DNA of 64,000 nucleotides from Salinibacterium sp. UTAS2018 (lineage in GTDB: Bacteria > Actinomycetota > Actinomycetes > Actinomycetales > Microbacteriaceae), in NCBI RefSeq assembly GCF_004118935.1, contig NZ_CP035375.1, forward strand, positions 1,116,001 through 1,180,000. Reading direction: 5' to 3'. Under the pieces are notes generated by a model, which made no database searches, had not been told where the DNA came from, and saw only the letters and a list, made by a program, of their open reading frames with translations. Position numbers and translations under genes: made by a program. This document shows positions 8,885 through 16,315 of this stretch, piece after piece (positions within the stretch are counted from its first letter, which is position 1; each line of letters starts with the position of its first letter).

Positions 8885-9040
8885 GGAAAAACTCGTTTCA
8901 AGTCGGGGAGTGTGTTGACCAAACCATATACGAGTGCATCTCGCTTCCGCACCACGCAAACTCGTCTCAGAGCAGCGCGCCCGGTCTCTCAGCTGGTGTC
9001 GATTCGACTTTACAAGACGTTTTGGACAGCATTACCGACG

Positions 9041-9065
9041 CAAAAAGCCCGGCGTGAGCCGGGCT
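9041..9065 (-). terminator. Rho-independent terminator of tRNA-Gln
   Basis: On the minus strand a perfect 8-bp stem AGCCCGGC/GCCGGGCT with a TCAC loop is followed by a run of five T. It lies 29 bases past the 3' end of tRNA-Gln. It also separates that gene from the promoter region of the reverse-transcriptase operon. Confidence 0.85.
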
Positions 9066-9093
9066 GAGCGGGAGTTGCTCCCTAGTTGTTTTG

Positions 9094-9165
9094 CTGGGGT
9101 ACCTGGACTCGAACCAAGAACAAAAGAATCAGAATCTTCCGTGTTGCCAATTACACCATACCCCA
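9094..9165 (-). tRNA. tRNA-Gln (anticodon CTG)
   Basis: The acceptor stem TGGGGTA/TACCCCA, D-stem GTGT/ACAC, anticodon stem GAAGA/TCTTT with loop TTCTGAT (anticodon CTG), and T-arm CTTGG-TTCGAGT-CCAGG give a complete cloverleaf. The discriminator is G and CCA is not encoded. The gene borders the low-GC reverse-transcriptase island, a common position for inserted defence genes. I found no second copy of its 3' end that could mark an attachment site. Confidence 0.95.
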
Positions 9166-9232
9166 CAGGATTCAGTCGGAACCGAACCGATTTACTACTT
9201 TAGCGCATCCTGAGCGGGCTGTGGTTCACTCC

Positions 9233-9261
9233 TTGACGCCATATAGGACTTGTCCTATATT
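9233..9261 (+). promoter_or_regulatory. padR promoter with overlapping perfect operator; probable leaderless start
   Basis: TTGACG (9233-9238) and TATATT (9256-9261) are spaced by exactly 17 bases, a near-consensus sigma-70 promoter. The 20-bp inverted repeat ATATAGGAC-TT-GTCCTATAT (9241-9260) fills the spacer and most of the -10 box. Bound repressor would block polymerase directly, as expected for PadR autoregulation. The padR ATG begins six bases after the -10 box, about where transcription should start, so the mRNA is probably leaderless. Confidence 0.8.
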
Positions 9262-9267
9262 CGAGTC

Positions 9268-9819
9268 ATGTCCCTCCTCCATGCCGTGCTCGGTTTCGTC
9301 GCGATTCAGCCGATGACGGGCTACGAACTCGGCAAGGCGTTCTCGACCACCGCGGCACACTTTTGGCCCGCCGATCAATCGCAGCTCTATCGCACCCTCC
9401 ACCGCGCCGAAGCTGACGGACTCGTTGAAAGCACCACCGTCGAGCAGGCGTCTCGCCCCGACCGTCGCCTCTACTCGATTCTCGAATCGGGGCGAGCGGC
9501 ATTGGAGACGTGGCTGGCCTCGCCGCTGGAACCCGACACCTCCCGCGAACCTTTTCTCCTGCGGCTATTCTTCGCCGGCTCGCTCGGCTCAGCGGGAGTG
9601 ATCGCACTGCTGGACCAACGTCGCTCCGCTGCCGTCGAGCTCCTCACCACCCTCGACGCTCTCGCAGCGAGCGCACCCCCGAAACTTTCGAAAGCAGCGC
9701 TCGCCACTCAGCTGCAATACGCAACGCTCGAATCGGGACGAGCCCACGCGCACGCCGAGATCACGTGGCTCGATGAGCTTCGCGCTCAACTCGCCGACCA
9801 CAAGGAGACAGCCCCATGA
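9268..9819 (+). CDS. PadR family transcriptional regulator
   Basis: A 183-residue protein. It begins with the PadR winged helix-turn-helix (MSLLHAVLGFVAIQPMTGYE, QSQLYRTLHRAEADGLVEST, then the wing RPDRRLYSILESGRAAL). A C-terminal helical Vir-type dimerisation region follows and ends near residue 180. PadR proteins repress by binding palindromes upstream of their own operon. A perfect palindrome overlaps this gene's promoter at 9241-9260. The ATG at 9268 is preferred over a TTG at 9250, because the TTG lies inside the operator and upstream of the predicted transcription start. The stop overlaps the next gene's ATG (ATGA), so the membrane protein downstream is very likely its co-regulated target. 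Confidence 0.9.
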   Translation: MSLLHAVLGFVAIQPMTGYELGKAFSTTAAHFWPADQSQLYRTLHRAEADGLVESTTVEQASRPDRRLYSILESGRAALETWLASPLEPDTSREPFLLRLFFAGSLGSAGVIALLDQRRSAAVELLTTLDALAASAPPKLSKAALATQLQYATLESGRAHAHAEITWLDELRAQLADHKETAP

Positions 9820-10382
9820 GTAAAGACACCGCAGTATCTCAGTCGCACGCCGTCGGATCGCGCGGCGAGCGTGGCCAAAACAGCGGTGGCCTCAATGACC
9901 GCAGCGACTCGCATCCGAGCAGCCGCGCGGCCCACGTCGGAGCAGGAGCCGCCTCCGCGATCTTCGCCCTCATCGCCGCGTTCCACCTCGCTGTCGCCGC
10001 GGGAGCCCCTCTCGGCGAATACACTCAGGGCGGCGCCAATCAGGGCGTCCTCCCCCAGCAGGGACGCATCATCGCGGGCGTATCCGCCACCATCGTTCTC
10101 GTTCTGGCAGCAGCAATTCTGGCGCGGGGCGAGCAGGGGGCGCTGCGGAAGGCGCCTCACCGACTCAGCGCCGTGTTCAGCTGGATCGCCACCACGTATG
10201 CCGGTGTCGGCATCGTGCTGAACCTCATCACCCCAAGCGCGACCGAGCGCGCCATCTGGGCACCCGTGACGATGGTGCTCTTCGCGGCCTGCCTTGTCAC
10301 CATGCTTGCGACTCGCCGCACCAGTCGCTACTCGCGCGCGAGCCTGACAGTCGTAGTGGTCCCGAGCGCAGACGCCTCGTAA
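9816..10382 (+). CDS. four-helix membrane protein co-transcribed with PadR
   Basis: The protein has 188 residues. The first 40 are hydrophilic and Ser/Arg-rich. Four hydrophobic segments then follow at about 44-62 (SAIFALIAAFHLAVAAG), 85-103 (IIAGVSATIVLVLAAAILA), 117-138 and 147-165. I do not recognise a family. Its ATG sits in the padR stop codon (ATGA), so translation is coupled and expression should follow the PadR switch. The layout suggests a sensing or transport role in whatever stress or ligand PadR detects, but nothing in the sequence names the substrate. The last 55 bases overlap the 3' end of the convergent lipoprotein gene. Confidence 0.75.
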   Translation: MSKDTAVSQSHAVGSRGERGQNSGGLNDRSDSHPSSRAAHVGAGAASAIFALIAAFHLAVAAGAPLGEYTQGGANQGVLPQQGRIIAGVSATIVLVLAAAILARGEQGALRKAPHRLSAVFSWIATTYAGVGIVLNLITPSATERAIWAPVTMVLFAACLVTMLATRRTSRYSRASLTVVVVPSADAS

Positions 10383-10795
10383 CTGATCTCATCGTTATCG
10401 AAGGTGAACGTCTTGGAAGGGTCACCGGACGCGAGCATTGCGGAATCTGTCTGGGAGGTATCGTTTTCCGAGTCCCAAGAAAATGCTCCCGGTTCAGTCG
10501 GTGCCTCGTAAGTGCCCGCCCAATACAACGACTTGGAATCTCCGCCGTTGCTGACCCAATAGATGGTGATTTCATCTGCGGTGATTGTCGCTGCCTGGTA
10601 GGCGTCGTCAGATTGGCTGTTCGTCTGCTTCCACTCTCCCATCAGGTCTGCTGCAGCTTCAGGTGCCGCAACGTCACCGGAATCCGAAGATCCCGTCGAG
10701 CCCGCAGACTCGCCCGCGGAACATCCCGTCAGACCGAATCCAGCCAGCGCAATGGCCGCTATCGCGATGATGGTCTTGGAACTTGACTTCTGCAT
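10328..10795 (-). CDS. small secreted lipoprotein, unknown function
   Basis: A 155-residue protein. It starts with a lipoprotein signal peptide: basic MQKSSSK, hydrophobic IIAIAAIALAGFG, then lipobox LTGC. A Ser/Gly-rich linker and a compact domain follow (DLMGEWKQTNSQSDDAYQA, then ITADEITIYWVSNGGDSKSL). The pattern G-x-W near the start of the domain and alternating strands recall small beta-barrel lipoproteins. No family is assigned. The ATG at 10795 was chosen because TAGGAGAACC precedes it and the signal peptide begins there. An upstream in-frame start would spoil the signal. It is convergent with, and overlaps, the PadR-linked membrane protein gene. Confidence 0.7.
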   Translation of the reverse strand: MQKSSSKTIIAIAAIALAGFGLTGCSAGESAGSTGSSDSGDVAAPEAAADLMGEWKQTNSQSDDAYQAATITADEITIYWVSNGGDSKSLYWAGTYEAPTEPGAFSWDSENDTSQTDSAMLASGDPSKTFTFDNDEISYEASALGTTTTVRLARE

Positions 10796-10926
10796 GGTTC
10801 TCCTACTATCTATTTGGCACGAAATTAAAACTGGCATGTACTTGGTGAACTATTAGCAACGGCCTAACCGCCGGATGTAGTTAATAAAACCGTTGGCCGC
10901 GTGAAACCGCGCGGCTGGTGCCTGAC

Positions 10927-11691
10927 TTAGGAGAAGTAACCGCTGACGCCCACCACAAAGGACGGGCACACGCCGCTTTTGTGGCGTGTGGAAAACGTAA
11001 CCGTGCCGCCCTCAGCGATGTCGCCCTTTTCTTTTGCGAAGTCGGTGAACTGCGAAACGAGATTGTCACCGTCGAAGCAGTAGACGGTGATCCTATAGGG
11101 GCTGGTGGTCTCCGCCCCTGTCCCGTTCGTGGCAGTGCCGACTATGGCATCACCCACCAGACTCACTTCCGTCACCGCGAGCGGCGCTGTGTTATCCGGG
11201 GCGGTATCCACAGGGCTGCCGCTAACGGAGAACTCATAATCAGCGTCGTCAGGGACTTCCGAATTACCCTCAAAGTAAATAAATGCAAGACCAACCTCAC
11301 CGGGCTGAATCTGGGCCGGGGCCACGCCTTGGCTACCGCCTGTCGCGACCAAGGAACCACCGCTCGGTGCGGTTGCGGTCCAGTCGACATGCGAAATCCC
11401 GTCGCTGGTGTTGTTCCTGAACGCGAACAACAAAGTGCCGCTGTCTGCGTCGAGTGGCCCGATTTGAACTACCGAGACCTCGCCCGCCTCGCCGTCTGGG
11501 AAACTAGGCCGCGCAGTGCCGCCCAGCAAATTGCTCGCGTTAAAAGGCAACGATTCGACCACGGCTGCTTCCTCAGTCGGGGCTGCAACTGGGGTCGACC
11601 CGGTGGCCGTCTCGCCGCCGGAAGGGCTGCACGAGGTGAGCAAAAGCACAGCAGTAACGGCGATTGCGACTCGCAAGAGAGTATTGTTCAT
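10927..11691 (-). CDS. secreted lipoprotein, unknown function
   Basis: A 254-residue protein with a lipoprotein signal peptide: MNNTLLRVAIAVTAVLLL followed by the lipobox LTSC. A Ser/Thr/Glu-rich linker precedes a mature region that looks like two beta-sandwich halves. The first contains VVQIGPLDADSGTLLFAF and DWTATAPSGGSLVATGG. The second contains LAVTEVSLVGDAIVGTAT and RITVYCFDGDNLVSQ. The C terminus has CFDG and KSGVCPSF cysteines that could form a disulfide outside the cell. No family is recognised. It lies in the same orientation as the preceding lipoprotein, 131 bases away, but the two are not evidently paralogous. The 200 bases upstream (11692-11892) hold no gene or clear terminator that I can see. 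Confidence 0.7.
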   Translation of the reverse strand: MNNTLLRVAIAVTAVLLLTSCSPSGGETATGSTPVAAPTEEAAVVESLPFNASNLLGGTARPSFPDGEAGEVSVVQIGPLDADSGTLLFAFRNNTSDGISHVDWTATAPSGGSLVATGGSQGVAPAQIQPGEVGLAFIYFEGNSEVPDDADYEFSVSGSPVDTAPDNTAPLAVTEVSLVGDAIVGTATNGTGAETTSPYRITVYCFDGDNLVSQFTDFAKEKGDIAEGGTVTFSTRHKSGVCPSFVVGVSGYFS

Positions 11692-11892
11692 CTCTGCCAG
11701 CTTATACCCGATTTGCCCGCAGATTCGAACTGCGCTCGGCCTCAACGGCTAGATGGTCGACGTTCGATTCGCTGCGCCCAATGAACGCACAGCACTATTG
11801 AGTCTCTTGCTGAATCCTTGCCGAATCAGCGCTCTCCGCTGGGAGCTATTTCGCCGTTGAACTCCCACGAAATCCGGCCAAATATCTATCCC

Positions 11893-12861
11893 CTAGAGCA
11901 GGTCGCGGTTGATGACCGCGGCAACCTCAGCGCCGTCGCCCGCGGCCACGATAAGTTGCTGCGGGCCGGGCGGGGTGGCATCACCGATCGCATAGGCTCC
12001 CGGTGCGCTGGTGCGGCCGGCAGCGTCCACGACGATGAGACCCTCCGGGTCAAGCGCGAGCTGCAAGCCTGCCGCATAGTCGAGCGCAGTCTCATAGTCG
12101 GGGCGCACAAACGCGGCTTCGCGCGCAATAGTTTTGCCGTCGGCAAGAACAACGCCGGTGAGGCCATCACGGTCGCCCGCAACATCCGCCACTTCACGAC
12201 GATCCACTCGGATGCCACGCTCCGCCAGCATCGCCTCGTCAGCCTCGCTCACGTGGCCGACGCCCTGCGTGAAGACAATCAGGTCGCGGCTCCACTGCGA
12301 GAGCAGCAGCGCCCGCTCCGCCAGGTCATCCGTATGCCCGATGAGCGCAATCGGCTTATCCGCATACTCGTAGCCGTCACACTCCATGCACGAGTGGATG
12401 CTCGTACCGTAGAACGCGCGCAGCAGCGGCAACTTCGGCAGCACTTCGCGCAGGCCCGTCGCGATGAGCACCGTGCGGGTCGTGACCGCTCCCCCGCGAT
12501 GCGTGACGGTGAAGCCCGCGCCAACGGTCGCCGAGGCGCCGTCGACAGCTCCATCGTCGGCAGCGCCAGCGGCATCCGGCCCGCCAACAGCACCGAGCGG
12601 CTCAATGCTCTCCACAATCGTGCGCTCGAACGAGACGTTCGGATACTGCTCCAGCTCCTGCCGGCCCATCTTGCGAAGCTCGAGAGGAGAAATACCATCG
12701 CGGCTCAAAAAGCCGTGAGAGTGGAACGTCGCCGAGTTGCGGGGGCGATTGCTGTCGAGCACGAGAGTGCGTCGACGTGCCCGCGCCAAGTTCAGGGCAG
12801 CGCTGAGTCCGGCCGGTCCGCCGCCGACAATGACAACATCCCAGTCGAACTGCTCACTCAT
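11893..12861 (-). CDS. thioredoxin-reductase-like FAD/NAD(P)-dependent oxidoreductase
   Basis: A 322-residue flavoprotein of the low-molecular-weight thioredoxin reductase fold. It has an N-terminal FAD-binding motif ([20 protein letters not shown]), the ATG motif [10 protein letters not shown], a redox motif CMECDGYEY (Cys-Met-Glu-Cys, against CATC in TrxB) and a C-terminal [12 protein letters not shown] motif. The NADPH-side glycine motif is replaced by [18 protein letters not shown], so pyridine-nucleotide binding may differ. About 25 extra Ala/Gly-rich residues sit near position 95. It probably reduces a disulfide or a small molecule rather than being the main TrxB. The ATG overlaps the gltX stop (ATGA), so it is translated with gltX at the end of the leuB-ilvE-FAH-gltX run. 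Confidence 0.85.
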   Translation of the reverse strand: MSEQFDWDVVIVGGGPAGLSAALNLARARRRTLVLDSNRPRNSATFHSHGFLSRDGISPLELRKMGRQELEQYPNVSFERTIVESIEPLGAVGGPDAAGAADDGAVDGASATVGAGFTVTHRGGAVTTRTVLIATGLREVLPKLPLLRAFYGTSIHSCMECDGYEYADKPIALIGHTDDLAERALLLSQWSRDLIVFTQGVGHVSEADEAMLAERGIRVDRREVADVAGDRDGLTGVVLADGKTIAREAAFVRPDYETALDYAAGLQLALDPEGLIVVDAAGRTSAPGAYAIGDATPPGPQQLIVAAGDGAEVAAVINRDLL

Positions 12862-14348
12862 AGCAGGGCGCGCAACGCCTTCAGGCGAACCAGCGTGGAC
12901 TCTTTGCCCAGCAGCTCCATCGATTCGAACAGCGGCGGGCTGATGCGGCGACCAGCGATCGCACTGCGCAACGGACCGAACGCAAGACGCGGCTTCATTT
13001 CCTTCACGTCAATAAGTTCGGCGCGCAGGGCCGTTTCGATTGCATCGTGCGTCCACGCGTCAAGATCCGTGAGCACCGCAATGGACGCATCCAAAACTTC
13101 GGGGCCTTCGGCCTTCGGCATGGCATCGGCGTCAACCGTGAGCTCAGCATCCGGAGTGAACAAGAACTGCAGCAGAGCCGGCGCATCGCCCAGCAGCTGC
13201 ATGCGCTCCTGCACGAGCGGTGCGGCAGCTGTCAGCGTCGCGAGCTCAGCCTCCGTCGGCTCCGCCGAAATCACGTCAGCAGCCACGAGGTACGGCACCA
13301 GACGGCCCGCAAACTCTTCTGCCGAGAGCAGACGGATGTGGTCGCCATTCAGTGACTCCGCCTTCTTCACGTCGAAACGGGCCGGGCTCGGCGTGACATT
13401 CTCCACGTCGAACGCCGCAATCATCTCTTCCGCCGAGAACACGTCGCGGTCGGGCGCAAGCGACCAGCCAAGAAGCGACAGGTAGTTGAGGAGACCCTCG
13501 GGGATGAACCCGCGGTCACGGTGGTGGAAGAGGCTCGCCTCCGGGTCGCGCTTGGAGAGCTTCTTGTTGCCCTCGCCCATCACGTAAGGGAGGTGGCCGA
13601 AGCGCGGGATGGCATCCGTGAGGCCGATCTCGATGAGGGCCGTGTAAAGGGCGATCTGGCGCGGAGTGCTCGAGAGCAGGTCTTCACCGCGCAGCACGTG
13701 CGTGATGCCCATGAGCGCGTCATCCACCGGGTTCACGAACGTGTACAACGGAGCACCGTTCGGGCGCACCACCACGAAGTCCGAGAACGAACCAGCGGGG
13801 AACGTGATGTCACCACGAACCAGGTCGTCGAAGCTCAAGTCGGAGTCCGGAACGCGCAAACGCAGCGCCGGCAGGCGACCCTCTTCTTTATACGCCGCGA
13901 TCTGCTCAGCAGTGAGGTCGCGCTCGAAGTTGTCGTAGCCCTGCTTGGGGTCGCGACCGTTAGCCACGTTGCGGGCCTCGATCTCTTCACCCGTCGCAAA
14001 AGACTCGTAGAGGTGACCAGAAGCCTTCAGCTTCTCGATGACCTCAAGGTAAATGTCGGTGCGCTGCGACTGACGGTACGGCGCGTGCGGGCCACCCGTC
14101 TCCACGCCTTCGTCCCAGTCAAGACCCAACCAGCTCATCGCGTCGAGAAGCTGCAGGTAGCTCTCTTCGCTATCGCGAGCAGCATCCGTATCTTCAATAC
14201 GGAACACCATCTTGCCGCCCATGTGGCGCGCATACGCCCAGTTAAACAGGGCAGTACGGATCAGCCCGACGTGGGGCGTACCGGTAGGTGACGGACAGAA
14301 CCGAACGCGAACGTCGGAAGCGGTTGCAGTAGAAAATGGCGCAGACAT
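12858..14348 (-). CDS. gltX: glutamyl-tRNA synthetase
   Basis: A 496-residue class I synthetase that charges tRNA-Glu with glutamate. The HIGH-like signature is [20 protein letters not shown], the second catalytic signature is [14 protein letters not shown] (KMSKS class), and the C-terminal helical anticodon-binding region ends at LKALRALL. The length is normal for the bacterial discriminating type. The ATG at 14348 is preferred over a GTG six bases upstream, though neither has a good ribosome-binding site. The gene lies 54 bases after the FAH-family gene, with a strong hairpin in the gap. It overlaps the downstream oxidoreductase by four bases. Confidence 0.97.
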   Translation of the reverse strand: MSAPFSTATASDVRVRFCPSPTGTPHVGLIRTALFNWAYARHMGGKMVFRIEDTDAARDSEESYLQLLDAMSWLGLDWDEGVETGGPHAPYRQSQRTDIYLEVIEKLKASGHLYESFATGEEIEARNVANGRDPKQGYDNFERDLTAEQIAAYKEEGRLPALRLRVPDSDLSFDDLVRGDITFPAGSFSDFVVVRPNGAPLYTFVNPVDDALMGITHVLRGEDLLSSTPRQIALYTALIEIGLTDAIPRFGHLPYVMGEGNKKLSKRDPEASLFHHRDRGFIPEGLLNYLSLLGWSLAPDRDVFSAEEMIAAFDVENVTPSPARFDVKKAESLNGDHIRLLSAEEFAGRLVPYLVAADVISAEPTEAELATLTAAAPLVQERMQLLGDAPALLQFLFTPDAELTVDADAMPKAEGPEVLDASIAVLTDLDAWTHDAIETALRAELIDVKEMKPRLAFGPLRSAIAGRRISPPLFESMELLGKESTLVRLKALRALL

Positions 14349-14362
14349 TGCCACTATTCTAA

Positions 14363-14397
14363 GCCGCAGAACCGCCCATTGCGGGCGATTCTGCGGC
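14363..14397. terminator. strong hairpin between the FAH-family gene and gltX
   Basis: GCCGCAGAACCGCCC pairs with GGGCGATTCTGCGGC across a five-base loop, with one mismatch in 15 positions. There is no T-run on the minus strand. It may attenuate read-through or stabilise the processed mRNA end rather than act as a full terminator, since both flanking genes run in the same direction. Confidence 0.5.
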
Positions 14398-14402
14398 GAC
14401 GC

Positions 14403-15173
14403 CTACTTGGCGATAGAACGAACCGGGTTGCTCAGTGTGCCGATGCCCTCGATCGTGATGTCGACGGTGTCGCCGTTCACGATCGGACCAACACCAGCAG
14501 GCGTACCCGTGAGGATGATGTCGCCGGGCAACAGAGTGAACGCCGCCGACGCGTACGCCACTTGCGCTGCCACCGAATGGATCATCTGGTCAACAGTGCC
14601 GTCTTGCTTGAGGTCACCATTCACCGTGGTGCGGATGCTCTGCGAACCCACCTCGAACTCGGTTTCGATTACGGGGCCGAGCGGGCAGAACGTGTCGAAG
14701 CCCTTGGCGCGTGACCACTGGCCATCCTTCTTTTGAAGGTCGCGAGCGGTGACGTCGTTGGCGATCGTGTAGCCAAAGATGACACTCGCGAAGTCGGCCT
14801 CGGCCACGTTCTTAGCGATGCTGCCGATGATCACGGCAAGCTCCCCCTCAAACGCGACTTCTTCGGACTGCGGCGGCAGCATGATCGCATCACCGGGGCC
14901 GACGACAGACGTGTTCGGCTTGATGAACATCATGGGAGCATCCGGAACCTCGTTGCCGAGCTCCTTGGCATGCTCGGCATAGTTACGACCGAACGCCACG
15001 ACCTTTGAGCGCGGGATGACCGGCGCCAACAGCTTGATGTCCGCGAGCGGCAAACGCTCGTCGGTGGTCTCAAAGCCGTTGAACATCGGGTCACCGGTCA
15101 GAACGACAATCTCGTCGCCGTCAATGATTCCGTAGCGGGCTCCGGTGCCAGCGCTGAAACGAGCTACCTTCAT
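14403..15173 (-). CDS. fumarylacetoacetate hydrolase family protein
   Basis: A 256-residue enzyme of the FAH fold. The metal-binding and catalytic pattern is visible: KVVAFGRNYAEHAKELG, FIKPNTSVVGPGDAI, then EVAFEGELAVIIG with the acidic metal ligands, and TARDLQKKDGQWSRAKGFDTF. The C terminus carries LLPGDIILTGTPAGVGPI. Such proteins are acylpyruvate hydrolases, oxaloacetate decarboxylases or 5-oxopent-3-ene-tricarboxylate enzymes, and the sequence does not decide between them. It overlaps ilvE by four bases (ATGA) and sits in an amino-acid biosynthesis operon, so clearing a keto-acid by-product is a reasonable guess but no more. Confidence 0.92.
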   Translation of the reverse strand: MKVARFSAGTGARYGIIDGDEIVVLTGDPMFNGFETTDERLPLADIKLLAPVIPRSKVVAFGRNYAEHAKELGNEVPDAPMMFIKPNTSVVGPGDAIMLPPQSEEVAFEGELAVIIGSIAKNVAEADFASVIFGYTIANDVTARDLQKKDGQWSRAKGFDTFCPLGPVIETEFEVGSQSIRTTVNGDLKQDGTVDQMIHSVAAQVAYASAAFTLLPGDIILTGTPAGVGPIVNGDTVDITIEGIGTLSNPVRSIAK

Positions 15174-16276
15174 GCGTCGAGCCTCATCATCCAGCCGTGC
15201 GTGTCTTCGCGACGGCCATATTGGATGTCGGTGAGCTCTTCACGCAGCGACATCGTCAGTTCGCCGGCGGGAGCATCCGCCGACCCAATTTCAAAACCTT
15301 CGCCCTTGAGCAGAGCAATAGGCGTGATCACGGCGGCAGTGCCACACGCGAACACTTCGGTGATGTCGCCCGAGGCCACACCCTCACGCCACTCTTCGAG
15401 AGTGACGCGACGACGTTCAACCTTGTGACCGCGATCTTCAGCAAGCTGAAGCACCGAGTCGCGCGTGATGCCTTCCAAAATCGACTCCGACTGCGGGGTG
15501 ACGAGGGTTCCGTCTTTCTTGACGAGAACCACGTTCATGCCACCGAGCTCTTCGATGTACTTGCCCTCTTCGGCATCCAAGAACAGCACCTGAGCACAGC
15601 CCTGCTCTGCTGCCTCTTGCTGCGCGATGAGCGACGAAGCGTAGTTGCCGCCCGTCTTGGCAGCCCCTGTTCCGCCCTTGCCGGCACGCGTGTAGTTCGT
15701 GGAGACCCAGATCGACACTGGCGCAACGCCACCCGAGAAGTACGGGCCGGCGGGGCTGGCAATCACGTAGTAGTTGACCTTCTTGGCTGCGCGCACGCCG
15801 AGGAAGGCCTCTTTCGCAAACATGAAGGGGCGCAGGTACAGGCTCGTCTCGGGAGCACTCGGCACCCAGTCGCCGTCGACGGCAACGAGCTGCTTGAGCG
15901 AGTTCACAAACTCGTTCACGGGCAGCTCGGGAAGCGCCATGCGGCGAGCCGAACGCTGCAGGCGAGCACCGTTGGCTTCGGGGCGGAAGCACCAGATCGA
16001 GCCGTCTTCGTGACGGAATGCCTTGAGGCCTTCAAAGATTTCTTGGCCGTAGTGCAGCACGGCAGCAGCCGGGTCGAGCGCGATCGGGCCATACGGCTGC
16101 ACGCGGGGGCGGTGCCAGCCGCCCTGCTCCGACCAGCAGATGTCGACCATGTGGTCGGTGAATTTCACACCAAAACCGGGGTTCTCCAGAATCGCGTCGC
16201 GCTCCTCCACGGAGCAGGGTTCCTGGTTCTTCTTCACGAGGAACGACAGGGGGCGATCAGCCAAAAGATTCTTCAT
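15170..16276 (-). CDS. ilvE: branched-chain amino acid aminotransferase
   Basis: A 368-residue class IV PLP aminotransferase, type II branched-chain form. It transfers the amino group between glutamate and the keto-acids of valine, leucine and isoleucine, the last step of their synthesis. Visible features are MVDICWSEQGGWHRPRVQPY near the N terminus, the PLP lysine in TGAAKTGGNYASS, and LGGMNVVLVKKDGTLVTP and SILEGITRDSVLQLAED in the cofactor-binding C-terminal domain. The ATG at 16276 follows AAGGACA. A TTG one codon upstream is not needed. It lies 39 bases after leuB and overlaps the FAH gene, so leuB and ilvE appear to be co-expressed. Confidence 0.96.
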   Translation of the reverse strand: MKNLLADRPLSFLVKKNQEPCSVEERDAILENPGFGVKFTDHMVDICWSEQGGWHRPRVQPYGPIALDPAAAVLHYGQEIFEGLKAFRHEDGSIWCFRPEANGARLQRSARRMALPELPVNEFVNSLKQLVAVDGDWVPSAPETSLYLRPFMFAKEAFLGVRAAKKVNYYVIASPAGPYFSGGVAPVSIWVSTNYTRAGKGGTGAAKTGGNYASSLIAQQEAAEQGCAQVLFLDAEEGKYIEELGGMNVVLVKKDGTLVTPQSESILEGITRDSVLQLAEDRGHKVERRRVTLEEWREGVASGDITEVFACGTAAVITPIALLKGEGFEIGSADAPAGELTMSLREELTDIQYGRREDTHGWMMRLDA

Positions 16277-16315
16277 CAAATGTCCTTAGTGACGTACAGC
16301 CGTGGCGGCTGTGGG

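Noticed and set aside
5436..8959. Group II intron, retron or DGR reverse transcriptase
   Set aside because: There are two full RT genes, no maturase (X), HNH or DNA-binding domains, no intron ribozyme boundaries, no template/variable repeat pair, and no retron-style msr/msd next to a single RT. The pair arrangement fits DRT3.
9094..9165. Attachment-site duplication of the tRNA-Gln 3' end
   Set aside because: I looked for a copy of the T-arm/acceptor sequence near 4966-5435 and found none, and there is no integrase.
11818..13485. 555-codon plus-strand frame opposite gltX and the flavoprotein
   Set aside because: The minus strand encodes two clear enzymes. The plus frame has biased, repeated Arg/Ala content typical of an antisense shadow.
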